Shown in pieces: positions 1-7,773 of a stretch of 64,000 nucleotides of DNA. Under the pieces are notes generated by a model. That model searched no databases. It was not told the DNA's origin and saw only the letters and a list, made by a program, of their open reading frames with translations. A program made the translations under genes and the position numbers. The stretch is from Arcobacter nitrofigilis DSM 7299 (GTDB taxonomy: Bacteria; Campylobacterota; Campylobacteria; Campylobacterales; Arcobacteraceae): NCBI RefSeq assembly GCF_000092245.1, contig NC_014166.1, positions 62,001-126,000 of the forward strand, read 5' to 3'. The stretch's first letter is position 1, and every line of letters starts with the position of its first letter.

Positions 1-81
1 AATTCCTAATAGTCTTGTGCTTCCATTTATCATCTCTAACCCTAATGCTTTTACTATTGGTCTTTGTAAATTAATGCCCAT
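1..81 (-). CDS. Partial gene following nifN, product not recognised
   Basis: An open frame starts at an ATG at 81-79 inside the 3' end of nifN (11-base overlap) and stays open for 27 codons to the window edge. It begins MGINLQRPIVKALG. The overlap points to translational coupling and one nif operon running off the left end. A gene after nifN is often nifX, but a clear nifX already lies at 7770, and these 27 residues do not show the usual NifX opening. I do not assign a function. Only the N-terminus is visible. Confidence 0.6.
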   Translation of the reverse strand, partial: MGINLQRPIVKALGLEMINGSTRLLGI

Positions 82-1366
82 GAAATGCCCCTTGATTATG
101 ATGGTTTATTAGGTTTGCTAACTCAAAAAGTAAATAAGTGCTTCCTTCATATAATACATCATTTTTTAGTTGATTACCAACTCCTTCGAAATCAGGAAAC
201 CCTCTTAACATAAGAGCTTTTTTATGTCTCATTGTGTATCTTTCTCCATGAAAGTTTGATATTAATACATCACTATCTTTTAGATATTTTTCAACATCTT
301 CAAAATCACCAATTAATATATTTTCACACTCTATATTATCTAGTAAATCATTTTTGTGGGTAGTTATTATTGCTTTTATATTTGCCCCTGCTTCAATAAT
401 TGTATTTGCAACGCTTATACACTGGTCAGGCTCAAGTGCGAGTACAACAGAAGCACTTCCAATTGCAAAGTGAGAATCAAGCATGGCATCTTGTAATCTT
501 TTTCTCCATCTAACAATACTTGGATGGGGAGTTGAGATATTTTTGATTTGGCAAAGGGCTTTGAAAAACTTATCACTATCTTCTAAGCCACCTAAAGAAT
601 CAAAATGTAGTAATTTCATATTTTCATTTTTTGCTTTTAATTTATCTCCAGCTTTTTTTACACTACTTCCTATACTAATAGCTAGTGAACAAGTTCCTAA
701 TTTCTCTATATCTTCTACGGTTATTCCTCCACTACTTAAAGCACCTTGCTTTAATCCTAAGTGACCATCTAATGAATCACTTAAATCAGGAAGAGATAAA
801 ACTTCATAACCAAATAATGCTATTGTGTCTTTGATTTTTTCTATCTCTATTGGTTTTAGATTTACATTTGGAATAATTACTGCTTTATTCACATCAACTT
901 CACTTGCACTTGCAACAAGTTGGTCAATGATTGCTTCAATAGATTTTGCAAAACCACTTTCAATAGAACCTTCAAAATCAGGAGTATTTACATAGACCAT
1001 TTTTTGTTGGTCTTGGACAAGTAAACAAGCTCCTTTTATATCATCCCCTTTTGTCTCCGTAAGACCTGTTGTAAAAAGACCTACAAGATCAGGTTGTACT
1101 TTTTTAGTGATATTTTTAATTGATTCTGAAATGGCATAATCTCCTCCATCAATTACAGCTGTTATATCATTTACAGCTGTTGTTTGAACTGCTATTGGGT
1201 CATTGAAATGTCTTGTGAAAAACACCTTTGTAAATGAAGCACAACCTTGCGCTCCATGCATAAGTGGCATACAGTTTTTTATCCCTAAAAAGCAAAGCAT
1301 CGCTCCCATAGGTTGAGATAGTTTGATAGGGTTTAGTTGTAGAGGTTTTGCACTTATACTTTCCAT
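71..1366 (-). CDS. nifN: NifN, FeMo-cofactor assembly scaffold subunit
   Basis: NifN pairs with NifE to form the NifEN scaffold on which the NifB-derived cluster matures into FeMo-cofactor before transfer to NifDK; it is cytoplasmic. The 431-residue length fits the family. The N-terminal region has Cys25, Cys32 and Cys42 in the pattern GIKNCMPLMHGAQGCASF, typical of NifN/NifK-like nitrogenase component 1 proteins, and the motif FFTRHFNDPIAVQTTA follows. The start ATG at 1366 sits about 30 bases downstream of a sigma-54-type promoter (1396-1411). Its normal partner nifE is not adjacent: 3.5 kb of unrelated genes separate them. A gene overlapping its stop codon continues past the left edge. Confidence 0.95.
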   Translation of the reverse strand: MESISAKPLQLNPIKLSQPMGAMLCFLGIKNCMPLMHGAQGCASFTKVFFTRHFNDPIAVQTTAVNDITAVIDGGDYAISESIKNITKKVQPDLVGLFTTGLTETKGDDIKGACLLVQDQQKMVYVNTPDFEGSIESGFAKSIEAIIDQLVASASEVDVNKAVIIPNVNLKPIEIEKIKDTIALFGYEVLSLPDLSDSLDGHLGLKQGALSSGGITVEDIEKLGTCSLAISIGSSVKKAGDKLKAKNENMKLLHFDSLGGLEDSDKFFKALCQIKNISTPHPSIVRWRKRLQDAMLDSHFAIGSASVVLALEPDQCISVANTIIEAGANIKAIITTHKNDLLDNIECENILIGDFEDVEKYLKDSDVLISNFHGERYTMRHKKALMLRGFPDFEGVGNQLKNDVLYEGSTYLLFELANLINHHNQGAFHGH

Positions 1367-1395
1367 GATATTTCCTATATTATTTTTAGTATATA

Positions 1396-1411
1396 TGCAA
1401 ATAGTGTTCCT
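1396..1411 (-). promoter_or_regulatory. Sigma-54 (-24/-12) promoter of nifN
   Basis: The minus strand reads AGGAACACTATTTGCA, with GG and GC separated by exactly 10 bases as sigma-54 RNA polymerase requires. It lies 30 bases before the nifN start and shares GGAA-N7-TGCA with five other nif promoters in the window. Confidence 0.8.
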
Positions 1412-1524
1412 AAAATTAAAATAACCAAATAATCTCTAAAATAATCATTTTAATCTAATTTTAAGGTAAGTGTTCTTATAATTTTGTATTATTTAAATAA
1501 TAATTTTGTAATTAAGGAGTAACT

Positions 1525-1947
1525 ATGTCTGGAATTAATGATGTTGTGGATAGTTTTAATGTTGGATTTTTTCAAACAACTAATACTAACAAAAATCCGA
1601 TTGATTTAAATATTCCAGAAAACACTCAATTTGGTGATTTTAGTGAAAAACTTAAAGTTATAAGCTCTGAAGCTACTTATCGCCCTCCTGAAACTGTCTA
1701 TCTTGATGGATTTGATGGTTCTGATCCAAAAAATCCCATACCTATAAAAATTCCACTTACAGGTTATTTCCAACATCCTTTTTTGGATAAGGATGGAAAT
1801 TGGGATGAGGAAGCAGAATATAAATCCTATGCAGAAAAAGAATTGGAGTATAAAAAAGGAGTAGTATCTAACTGGATGGAAGAGCGAGGTTATGATTTGC
1901 AAAAAAATGCAGAGTTAATGAAAGCTTTATTGGAAAAAGAAGGATAA
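1525..1947 (+). CDS. Hypothetical protein, paralogue of the next gene
   Basis: A 140-residue acidic protein without signal peptide or membrane segment; I do not recognise the family. A good ribosome binding site (AAGGAG, 5 bases before the ATG) supports it. Its N-terminal part (FNVGFFQTTNTN, then NIPENTQFGDF) and its last residues (NAELMKALLEKEG) match the same positions in the 81-residue product of the next gene (FSSGIFKTDTNG, NIPKDSEFDD, NATLMKAVLGNQG). The middle, about residues 50-110, is extra, Pro/Asp/Gly-rich and charged. The pair lies between nifN and nifE on the opposite strand, with no sigma-54 motif in front, so a role in nitrogen fixation is not indicated. Confidence 0.75.
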   Translation: MSGINDVVDSFNVGFFQTTNTNKNPIDLNIPENTQFGDFSEKLKVISSEATYRPPETVYLDGFDGSDPKNPIPIKIPLTGYFQHPFLDKDGNWDEEAEYKSYAEKELEYKKGVVSNWMEERGYDLQKNAELMKALLEKEG

Positions 1948-1995
1948 ATATTTTTTTCTTTTTAAATATTTAACATAAATTATAAGGAGTTACTT

Positions 1996-2241
1996 ATGGC
2001 AACAATTGGGGAAATAACTGGTGGTTTTAGTTCTGGTATTTTTAAAACAGATACTAATGGTGAATTTAATATTCCAAAGGATTCTGAATTTGATGACCTA
2101 ATGAAAGGAGAATTTACAGACGTAGGTTCAAGTAATATAGAGCCTGTACCTTATGAACAAGCTCCTTTGGAGTATGATAATAATACTGAATTAACTAATA
2201 ATGCAACTTTAATGAAAGCTGTATTAGGAAATCAAGGATAA
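1996..2241 (+). CDS. Small hypothetical protein, paralogue of the preceding gene
   Basis: An 81-residue acidic protein with a strong ribosome binding site (AAGGAG) and an ATG start 48 bases after the previous stop, so the two are probably co-transcribed. It shares the opening F-x2-G-(I/F)-F-(K/Q)-T-x-TN, the NIP-x-(D/N)-(S/T)-(E/Q)-F block and the C-terminal NA-x-LMKA(V/L)L block with the 140-residue protein. It looks like a shortened duplicate. No known domain, cysteines, signal peptide or membrane segment is visible. A terminator hairpin overlaps its stop codon. Confidence 0.7.
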   Translation: MATIGEITGGFSSGIFKTDTNGEFNIPKDSEFDDLMKGEFTDVGSSNIEPVPYEQAPLEYDNNTELTNNATLMKAVLGNQG

Positions 2242-2260
2242 TTATTTTTATCCTTCTTTT
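2234..2260. terminator. Bidirectional terminator between convergent genes
   Basis: AAGGATAA (2234-2241) pairs with TTATCCTT (2248-2255) around a T-rich loop, followed by CTTTT on the plus strand. The hairpin covers the stop codons of the 81-residue gene (plus) and the AI-2E-type transporter gene (minus), so it can serve both. Confidence 0.65.
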
Positions 2261-3270
2261 ACACTTGACATAAGTAGGGATATCCATTTAGTAGTTTTAT
2301 TTGAATCAAAGGCAATTTTTAATGTCATTGTAATAGGTACTGCTAAAAACATCCCTACTATTCCCAATACCCAACCCCATAAAATCAATGAGAAAAATAT
2401 AACTAAAGGAGAAAGACCAAGCTCTTTTCCCATAAATTTCGGTTCGATAATATTACTTATAAAAATATTTATTGCAAGATATAATACTATTAATATCAAA
2501 GTAGTATTTAAATCACTTGTTAAAAAAGATAAAAGTATTGCTGGAACTGCTGCTATTATAGACCCTACTACTGGAATAAAATTAAATAGCATTGCAATTA
2601 CTCCCCAAAGTATGGGGTAGCTAATATCAAAAAATATTAAAGTTATAGCCACTAAAAATCCTGTTAAAAAACTAGTTGCTGTTTTTACTAAAAAATATTT
2701 TTGTATATTATTTGAAAAAAGGTTGAAATGCTCTATTTTATCACTCTCTTTTCTAAAAAGTATTTTTAACTTTTTTTCAAAAGATTTTGATTCGGCTAAA
2801 ATAAATCCTATACCAATGATAATAAGTAAAAATTTTGATAAAAATGTACCAATACTTCCAATTAGGTTTGTAGTAATTCCAAAAAATGAGTTTAGATTTA
2901 AAGCATCTAAAATAGTCTTTTTATCAATTGAGTAGCCATAGTTTTCTGCTAATGAAATAATATTTACAATAGTTTGTTGTAATTTCTCTTCATAAGTTGG
3001 AAGATTTGTTATAAAGTCTTTTAAAGAGATATTTACAATGTAAGCTAAAAGTAGTGAAATAAGTGTAAAAAAACCAAGTACTAATAAATAAGAGATGAGT
3101 TTAGGAATATGTCTTTTATCTAAGATTTTTATTAAAGTTGATATTATAGATGAGATAAAAATTGCTAAAAATAAGACAATTACAATTTCACTGGCTATTT
3201 TTACTCCGGCAATAATAACTACTATACAAGCCAAATAAAAAAAATAGTTCCTTATTTTTTCTTCATCCAT
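2248..3270 (-). CDS. AI-2E/PerM-family membrane transporter
   Basis: A 340-residue inner-membrane protein with paired N-terminal hydrophobic segments (about residues 10-45), further segments near 60-85 and 135-160, and a hydrophobic C-terminal half (about 195-325). The latter contains the family-typical block from LWGVIAMLFNFIPVVGS to IIEPKFMGKELGLSPLVI. The family (AI-2E transporter, formerly UPF0118/PerM) includes the AI-2 exporter TqsA and Na+/H+ antiporters, so the substrate cannot be predicted. It is followed by a terminator and has no nif promoter. It belongs to the block separating nifE from nifN and has no clear link to nitrogen fixation. Confidence 0.88.
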   Translation of the reverse strand: MDEEKIRNYFFYLACIVVIIAGVKIASEIVIVLFLAIFISSIISTLIKILDKRHIPKLISYLLVLGFFTLISLLLAYIVNISLKDFITNLPTYEEKLQQTIVNIISLAENYGYSIDKKTILDALNLNSFFGITTNLIGSIGTFLSKFLLIIIGIGFILAESKSFEKKLKILFRKESDKIEHFNLFSNNIQKYFLVKTATSFLTGFLVAITLIFFDISYPILWGVIAMLFNFIPVVGSIIAAVPAILLSFLTSDLNTTLILIVLYLAINIFISNIIEPKFMGKELGLSPLVIFFSLILWGWVLGIVGMFLAVPITMTLKIAFDSNKTTKWISLLMSSVKEG

Positions 3271-3319
3271 ATTTTCCCTTTATTTTATAAAAGTAATTAT
3301 AACGGCTTTTTATATAAAT

Positions 3320-4825
3320 CTAAGAAAATAGATTATTTTTGATCTCATTGTATTGAGAAATAAAATTTGAATATGCCTCTATAATATTTTTGTTATAGGT
3401 TTTTGGGGGTGTTTGACCTGCATTTTTAGCTGATTTTTCTACAATATCTATAATAGAATCAAGATTTAAGGCTTTTGCATCCACTTGCTGTGTATTTGGA
3501 GGATTTTTATCTTCTTTTTGATTTTCATCATTATCTTTGTTATCTTCATTTTTTTGAATATCACTTGGATAAACTAATAACCCATCAATTATGATGGAAT
3601 CAAGATTTCCATTTTGAAGGTTTTCTATATTTTCATTAATAACTAAATTACTCCATACTGCCACTTTAGGATCTTCTATATTTTGAAGTTTATTGTATAT
3701 CGTTTCGTTTAAAGTATCATCTTTTAGGTAAGCCACTTTTTCTAATTGGGCTTTAAAAGCAAGTATATTATCAGTATCTTTTTTATTAAGAGTAGAAATA
3801 TTTTTTAAAGAATCATCTAAAATTCTTTTTAAATCTTCATAATTTTTTTTAGCTTCATCAAAAGTTATCTGTCTTAATTGAGCCGCTGAATAGGTATTAT
3901 AATCTGGTTTAATATCTTCATTTTCTATTTCTTCTGTTTTTGAATCTACTTCTGTATTCTCTTTAATTTGATTATTCTCATTTTTTGAATAATCATTATT
4001 TACACTTTTTTTGACTTCATATAGGCTAAATGTTTTATTAGAAATTGTTATTTCTTTTCCTGAAATCATAAAGCCATGATTATAACCATATTGACTATCA
4101 AATTGTTTATTAGATTGTATAAATCCATGGGCATCCATAAATTCAGTTGCATCTTCAATTGATTGTACAATTTGTTTAAGATCTGTACCTTGGATAGAGT
4201 AAGAACTTCCTGCAAAAAAACCATCAGAACCATCTAAGTCAGCAGGATCGGAATAGTCATAGAAAACTTGAGCATTATCCTCATAATTAGAATATATTGC
4301 TCTATTTATTTCATCATTATCAAAATAATTAACAATTTTGAATTTATCATTAAAGTTAAGTAAGTTTTGTGTCTCTTTATTTACTCTTGTTACTTCTCCG
4401 TATTGCTTATCAAGCATATTATTAGTGATTTTATCTTCATTTGCAAAATTCGATGTAACTTCATTCAAATATACTTCGTGGTCTTTAGAACCACCTCTTA
4501 TCTCAGAAGGATTACTAACAAGAAGTCTTTTTTGATAATTTTTAAAAGATTCAGAATTTAGAATATCTTGAGATTCTTTCATTCTAGATTCTAATTCCTT
4601 TTTAATCTCTTCATAATTTTTTTTTATTTCATTATAAGATAGTTCACTTAATTCTGCTGCACTATATGTAGAATAATCACCTTCAACTTTTTTAGTAAAA
4701 GCAGTAATTTGTACATTAACTTCATCTTTTTCTATTTCTAAAGTTGAACTTTTAGGATTGGTATTAAGTGTATTTGATATATTAGCAAAGGCATTGAAAT
4801 TATTTATATTTGTCATATTAATCAT
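3320..4825 (-). CDS. Large hypothetical protein with an internal duplication
   Basis: A 501-residue hydrophilic protein rich in Asn, Lys, Glu, Ser and Thr, of no family I recognise. Two copies of a roughly 33-residue unit are visible: residues 50-82, beginning DYSTYSAAELSELSYNEIKK, and residues 308-340, beginning DYNTYSAAQLRQITFDEAKK. The first copy is followed by a long region with no match after the second. Between them lie an acidic DYSDPADLDGSDGFF stretch (190-204) and an Asn/Glu-rich linker (275-306); another acidic linker is near 425-445. No signal peptide or membrane helix is seen. The ATG at 4825 has AAAGGA 5 bases upstream. It stands alone between nifE and the AI-2E-type transporter gene. 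A leaderless secreted or surface protein is possible but not shown. Confidence 0.75.
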   Translation of the reverse strand: MINMTNINNFNAFANISNTLNTNPKSSTLEIEKDEVNVQITAFTKKVEGDYSTYSAAELSELSYNEIKKNYEEIKKELESRMKESQDILNSESFKNYQKRLLVSNPSEIRGGSKDHEVYLNEVTSNFANEDKITNNMLDKQYGEVTRVNKETQNLLNFNDKFKIVNYFDNDEINRAIYSNYEDNAQVFYDYSDPADLDGSDGFFAGSSYSIQGTDLKQIVQSIEDATEFMDAHGFIQSNKQFDSQYGYNHGFMISGKEITISNKTFSLYEVKKSVNNDYSKNENNQIKENTEVDSKTEEIENEDIKPDYNTYSAAQLRQITFDEAKKNYEDLKRILDDSLKNISTLNKKDTDNILAFKAQLEKVAYLKDDTLNETIYNKLQNIEDPKVAVWSNLVINENIENLQNGNLDSIIIDGLLVYPSDIQKNEDNKDNDENQKEDKNPPNTQQVDAKALNLDSIIDIVEKSAKNAGQTPPKTYNKNIIEAYSNFISQYNEIKNNLFS

Positions 4826-4909
4826 ATTTATCCTTTAACAAAGTCATAATAACATTATATTAATACTTTCTTAATATTAGATAAAATACAATTAATTAAG
4901 TGATTTTTT

Positions 4910-6250
4910 TTAATTCCAAGGTTCTGGACTTCCGACAACTTTAAATACCTTGTTATTAACTGCATTAGAGACATCTTTTGCTAAATTTATAAGTCCACTA
5001 TATGCCCCATAACTTACTTTTTTCTCTTGATTTACATCCACAAAGGCTACTTTTTTCTTAATAGCTGTATATAAACTTCGTCCACCTGCTAATAAAATAT
5101 CAATATTATGTTCATCTATTAGTTTTGCTTGTTCAGTTCCTGGATCATTCATAAGTATTTTTACATATGTTGCACAAATCTCTTTATCCTCTAAGGTTGC
5201 TTTTTTTACACTTGTTGCAACCACATCTATACCTATATCTTGTAAGGCAGATGCTATAGACCAGGTTTTATTCCCACCTGTATTTAAAATAGCTTTTTTC
5301 CCTTCAAGTATTTTTCTATATGGAGTTAACGCTTTTTCAAGTTTTGTCTCTTCCTCTTCTATAACTTCTTTTGCTCTTTTGATAAGTTTTTCATCTCCAA
5401 AGGCATTTACTATGCTCATAATTGCATTTGTTGTATCACGTTTTCCATAAAATGAGATACTTATATATGGTATATTGTATCTCTCTTGCATCTTTCTTGT
5501 TAGAGAGATAAGTGATTTAGCACAAACTATTACATTTAGTTTTGCCCTATGTGCCATTTGGATATTTTCTATCCTTCCATCACCTGCTAGGGTTGAAACT
5601 ACTTTTATCCCTATTTTTTCTAATATTGGAGTGTATTGCCACATGTCACCTGTAACATTGTATTCACCAATTAAATTTATTCCAAAAGGGTGAATCTCTT
5701 CAGGCTCTTTTGTTCCTATTAGTTGGTGTAAAACTGATTCTCCTCCAAGTCTTGAGCCTAAGTTTTTACCACCAACAAAGCCAGGAGAGTGAATAACAAC
5801 TATGGGAATACCGTGTTTCTCTTCCATCCTATTACAAGTATTATCCATATCATCACCAATCATTGCAGTTACACAAGTTTCGTATACAAAAATTCCTTTT
5901 GGATTTTTATTTGCAACTATATAATTAATAGCATCTTCTAGTTTTTTATCTCCACCAAAAATTACATCATTTGTATTTACATCTGTTGTATATCCAGTAA
6001 TTGTATTATTTTCCCCATGGTGTGAAGTTAGAGTTTGTCTAGTCTCCCATGAAGCTCCTATACATGTGGCTGGTGAATGAACTAAATGTACTACATCAGC
6101 AAAAGGGAAAAGCGCGATTTGAGCCCCTTCAAAAGCGCATCCACCACTAGTAGCCCCTGGTTTTGGTTTATCACATGATGATTTTTTTTCTTTATTATGA
6201 GAGCAGGCACTTTCGCTTAATAACTCTTGTATTAGTTTTTTATTTACCAT
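4910..6250 (-). CDS. nifE: NifE, FeMo-cofactor assembly scaffold subunit
   Basis: NifE forms the NifEN heterotetramer with NifN. There the NifB cluster receives Mo and homocitrate before delivery to apo-dinitrogenase. The 446-residue protein has the expected cluster cysteines Cys38 (SGGCAFEGAQIALFPFAD), Cys63 (VHSPATCIGASWE) and Cys126 (VYETCVTAMIGDD), close to the positions known for Azotobacter NifE. Cys243 (LNVIVCAKSL) may match the cysteine proposed to anchor the precursor. FYGKRDTTNAI and a C-terminal GSPEPW are further family marks. The ATG has AAAGGA upstream and a sigma-54 promoter at 6330-6345. It is monocistronic or read into the 501-residue gene rather than into nifN. Confidence 0.96.
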   Translation of the reverse strand: MVNKKLIQELLSESACSHNKEKKSSCDKPKPGATSGGCAFEGAQIALFPFADVVHLVHSPATCIGASWETRQTLTSHHGENNTITGYTTDVNTNDVIFGGDKKLEDAINYIVANKNPKGIFVYETCVTAMIGDDMDNTCNRMEEKHGIPIVVIHSPGFVGGKNLGSRLGGESVLHQLIGTKEPEEIHPFGINLIGEYNVTGDMWQYTPILEKIGIKVVSTLAGDGRIENIQMAHRAKLNVIVCAKSLISLTRKMQERYNIPYISISFYGKRDTTNAIMSIVNAFGDEKLIKRAKEVIEEEETKLEKALTPYRKILEGKKAILNTGGNKTWSIASALQDIGIDVVATSVKKATLEDKEICATYVKILMNDPGTEQAKLIDEHNIDILLAGGRSLYTAIKKKVAFVDVNQEKKVSYGAYSGLINLAKDVSNAVNNKVFKVVGSPEPWN

Positions 6251-6329
6251 TTTAGTTCCTTTGTTATCTACTTTTGTAGGAAAACACTAAAGAGGATAAT
6301 CTCTTACCCTGATATTTAATTGTTGTAGT

Positions 6330-6345
6330 TGCAATAAGCGTTCCC
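6330..6345 (-). promoter_or_regulatory. Sigma-54 (-24/-12) promoter of nifE
   Basis: The minus strand reads GGGAACGCTTATTGCA, GG-N10-GC, about 80 bases before the nifE ATG. Its -24 element lies only 12 bases from the -24 element of the divergent promoter at 6356-6371, so the two polymerase sites are back to back. An inverted repeat AAGAG-N6-CTCTT (6290-6305) lies in the nifE leader. Confidence 0.8.
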
Positions 6346-6355
6346 TCTTTTATTG

Positions 6356-6371
6356 TGGAATAGATTTTGCA
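6356..6371 (+). promoter_or_regulatory. Sigma-54 (-24/-12) promoter of the FeMo-co protein operon
   Basis: TGGAATAGATTTTGCA, GG-N10-GC, lies 33 bases before the ATG at 6404. The 16-mer is identical, base for base, to the promoter of nifV at 11827-11842. It should drive the operon from 6404 to the flavodiiron gene ending at 9369. Confidence 0.85.
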
Positions 6372-6403
6372 TGATAAAAATATAATGATTTAAAGGATTT
6401 AAA

Positions 6404-6790
6404 ATGATTGCAATACCATTAAGTAAAGAAGACTCAACAGTAATTTCTGATTTATATGGAAATGCTCCATATTTTGCCTTACTAGATTTAAGTTCTGGAT
6501 ATTTTAATGTAAAAGAAAATATTGGATGTGGAAATGGGCTTGAAACAGCAAAATGTGTAGAAGAGTTAGGTGCAAAAAGTACTATTTTTTATCATATGGG
6601 TGAAGGTGTTTTTAATCATCTAAATGAAAATAAAGTAAAAGTTTATAGTGCAGCAAAAACTTATTTGACAATAGAAGATATATATAGAAATATTTTAAAC
6701 AAGTCGTGCAAAGTTGTTACAAAAGAGAATTGTGAGAGTTTATTGGACTCTGGAACTACATCTTGCTCATGTGAGTGTGATAAAAACTAA
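6404..6790 (+). CDS. FeMo-cofactor-binding protein of the NifX/NifB C-terminal family
   Basis: A 128-residue protein of the dinitrogenase iron-molybdenum cofactor family, whose members (NifX, NafY, the NifB C-terminus) bind and shuttle FeMo-co or its precursors in the cytoplasm. Family signs are the opening MIAIPLSKEDSTVISDLYG with a Phe/Tyr-rich strand after it, and the block ENIGCGNGLETAKCVEELGAK. The tail is unusually Cys-rich (SCSCECDKN), adding to Cys in NKSCKVV and KENCESL; extra metal ligands are possible. It is the first gene of an operon with the HicB-Sel1-NifU fusion, nifX and the flavodiiron protein. The regular nifX is at 7770, so this is a second, separate family member. Confidence 0.85.
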   Translation: MIAIPLSKEDSTVISDLYGNAPYFALLDLSSGYFNVKENIGCGNGLETAKCVEELGAKSTIFYHMGEGVFNHLNENKVKVYSAAKTYLTIEDIYRNILNKSCKVVTKENCESLLDSGTTSCSCECDKN

Positions 6791-6801
6791 TTGAGTTGAA
6801 T

Positions 6802-7773
6802 ATGGAAAAAGATTTAGAATATTATCTGTCTTTAGACTATCCCTTTGAAACATATAGTGGAGAAAATGAAGTTGGAGATGCTTTTTTAGTAGAGTTTTTT
6901 GATTTTGATATAAAAGCTTCAAGTGAAGATTTTGATGAGGCAGTTGAACTTGCACATACATATTTAGAAGAACACTTAAAAAGAGAATTAAAAGCAAAAA
7001 GAGAAATACCAAAGCCAAATGAAGGAAGAAGATTTATGGAACATAGAACTGCATTAGCTGCATATAAAAACAAAGACTTTGAAAAGGCCTATAGCATTTG
7101 GGAAGAAGAAGCAAAATTAAAAAATGATCAAGCTATGGCAAATTTAGGTTTGATGTACTTAAAAGGTGAAGGTGTAGAAAAGGATTATTCTATAGCTAAA
7201 GATTGGTTTGAGAAAGCTAGTTCTTATGATAATGATTCTGCAAATTTTAATTTGGCACTTATGTATCAAACAAAAATTGGTGTTGAAGAAGATATAGAAA
7301 AAGCAAAAGAGTATTTTAGAAAAGCAGTTAGAAAAAATCATACCCAAGCAGCCTTTAGATTGGCTCTTGTTTTACTTCAAGATAGACAAAATTTAGATGG
7401 GGTAAGAGAAGGTTTTGACTGTATGTTAAAAGCTGCAAAAAACGGTCATGCAATGGCAAGTATTCAATTAACAGGTATAGATAAAGATCTAGCAACCAAT
7501 GTGGAATTAAATGAGCATTTTAGAGCTCAAAGCATGGAAAAACAACTAGAAATCATCAATGATACTTTAGATAGATTTATTAGACCAATTTTATTAAAAG
7601 ATGGTGGGAATATTTTACTAATAGATTATGTAAATGAACCAGAAATAGAACTAAGACTTGCTTATCAAGGCGCTTGTGTTGGGTGTTCAATTGCAAGTAC
7701 GGGAACTTATGAGATGATAAAAGGTACTTTAGAAAAGGTAATTGACCCAAGAGTTAGGTTATATATATTATGA
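6802..7773 (+). CDS. HicB-like / Sel1-repeat / NifU C-terminal domain fusion protein
   Basis: A 323-residue cytoplasmic protein with three parts. Residues 5-74 resemble a HicB-type antitoxin fold (YYLSLDYPFETY, then DAFLVEFFDFDIKASSEDFDEAVE and a following helix). Residues 80-225 contain Sel1/TPR-like repeats (ANLGLMYLKGEGVEKDYSIA, ANFNLALMYQTKIGVEEDIEKA and a third copy near 180). Residues 249-323 are a NifU C-terminal (Nfu) domain with RPILLKDGGNILLIDYV and GACVGCSIAST, Cys292-x2-Cys295 being the expected Fe-S ligands. This suggests an Fe-S carrier with an added protein-protein interaction scaffold, serving nitrogenase maturation. The ATG at 6802 is preferred over an in-frame TTG at 6796. 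The stop codon overlaps the nifX start (ATGA). Confidence 0.85.
   Translation: MEKDLEYYLSLDYPFETYSGENEVGDAFLVEFFDFDIKASSEDFDEAVELAHTYLEEHLKRELKAKREIPKPNEGRRFMEHRTALAAYKNKDFEKAYSIWEEEAKLKNDQAMANLGLMYLKGEGVEKDYSIAKDWFEKASSYDNDSANFNLALMYQTKIGVEEDIEKAKEYFRKAVRKNHTQAAFRLALVLLQDRQNLDGVREGFDCMLKAAKNGHAMASIQLTGIDKDLATNVELNEHFRAQSMEKQLEIINDTLDRFIRPILLKDGGNILLIDYVNEPEIELRLAYQGACVGCSIASTGTYEMIKGTLEKVIDPRVRLYIL

Noticed and set aside
6251-6403. Classical NifA upstream activator sites (TGT-N10-ACA) near the nif promoters
   Set aside because: No convincing match was found by eye in this or the other nif intergenic gaps.
6796-6801. TTG start for the HicB-Sel1-NifU fusion protein
   Set aside because: An ATG two codons later has equal or better spacing to the weak GAG site.
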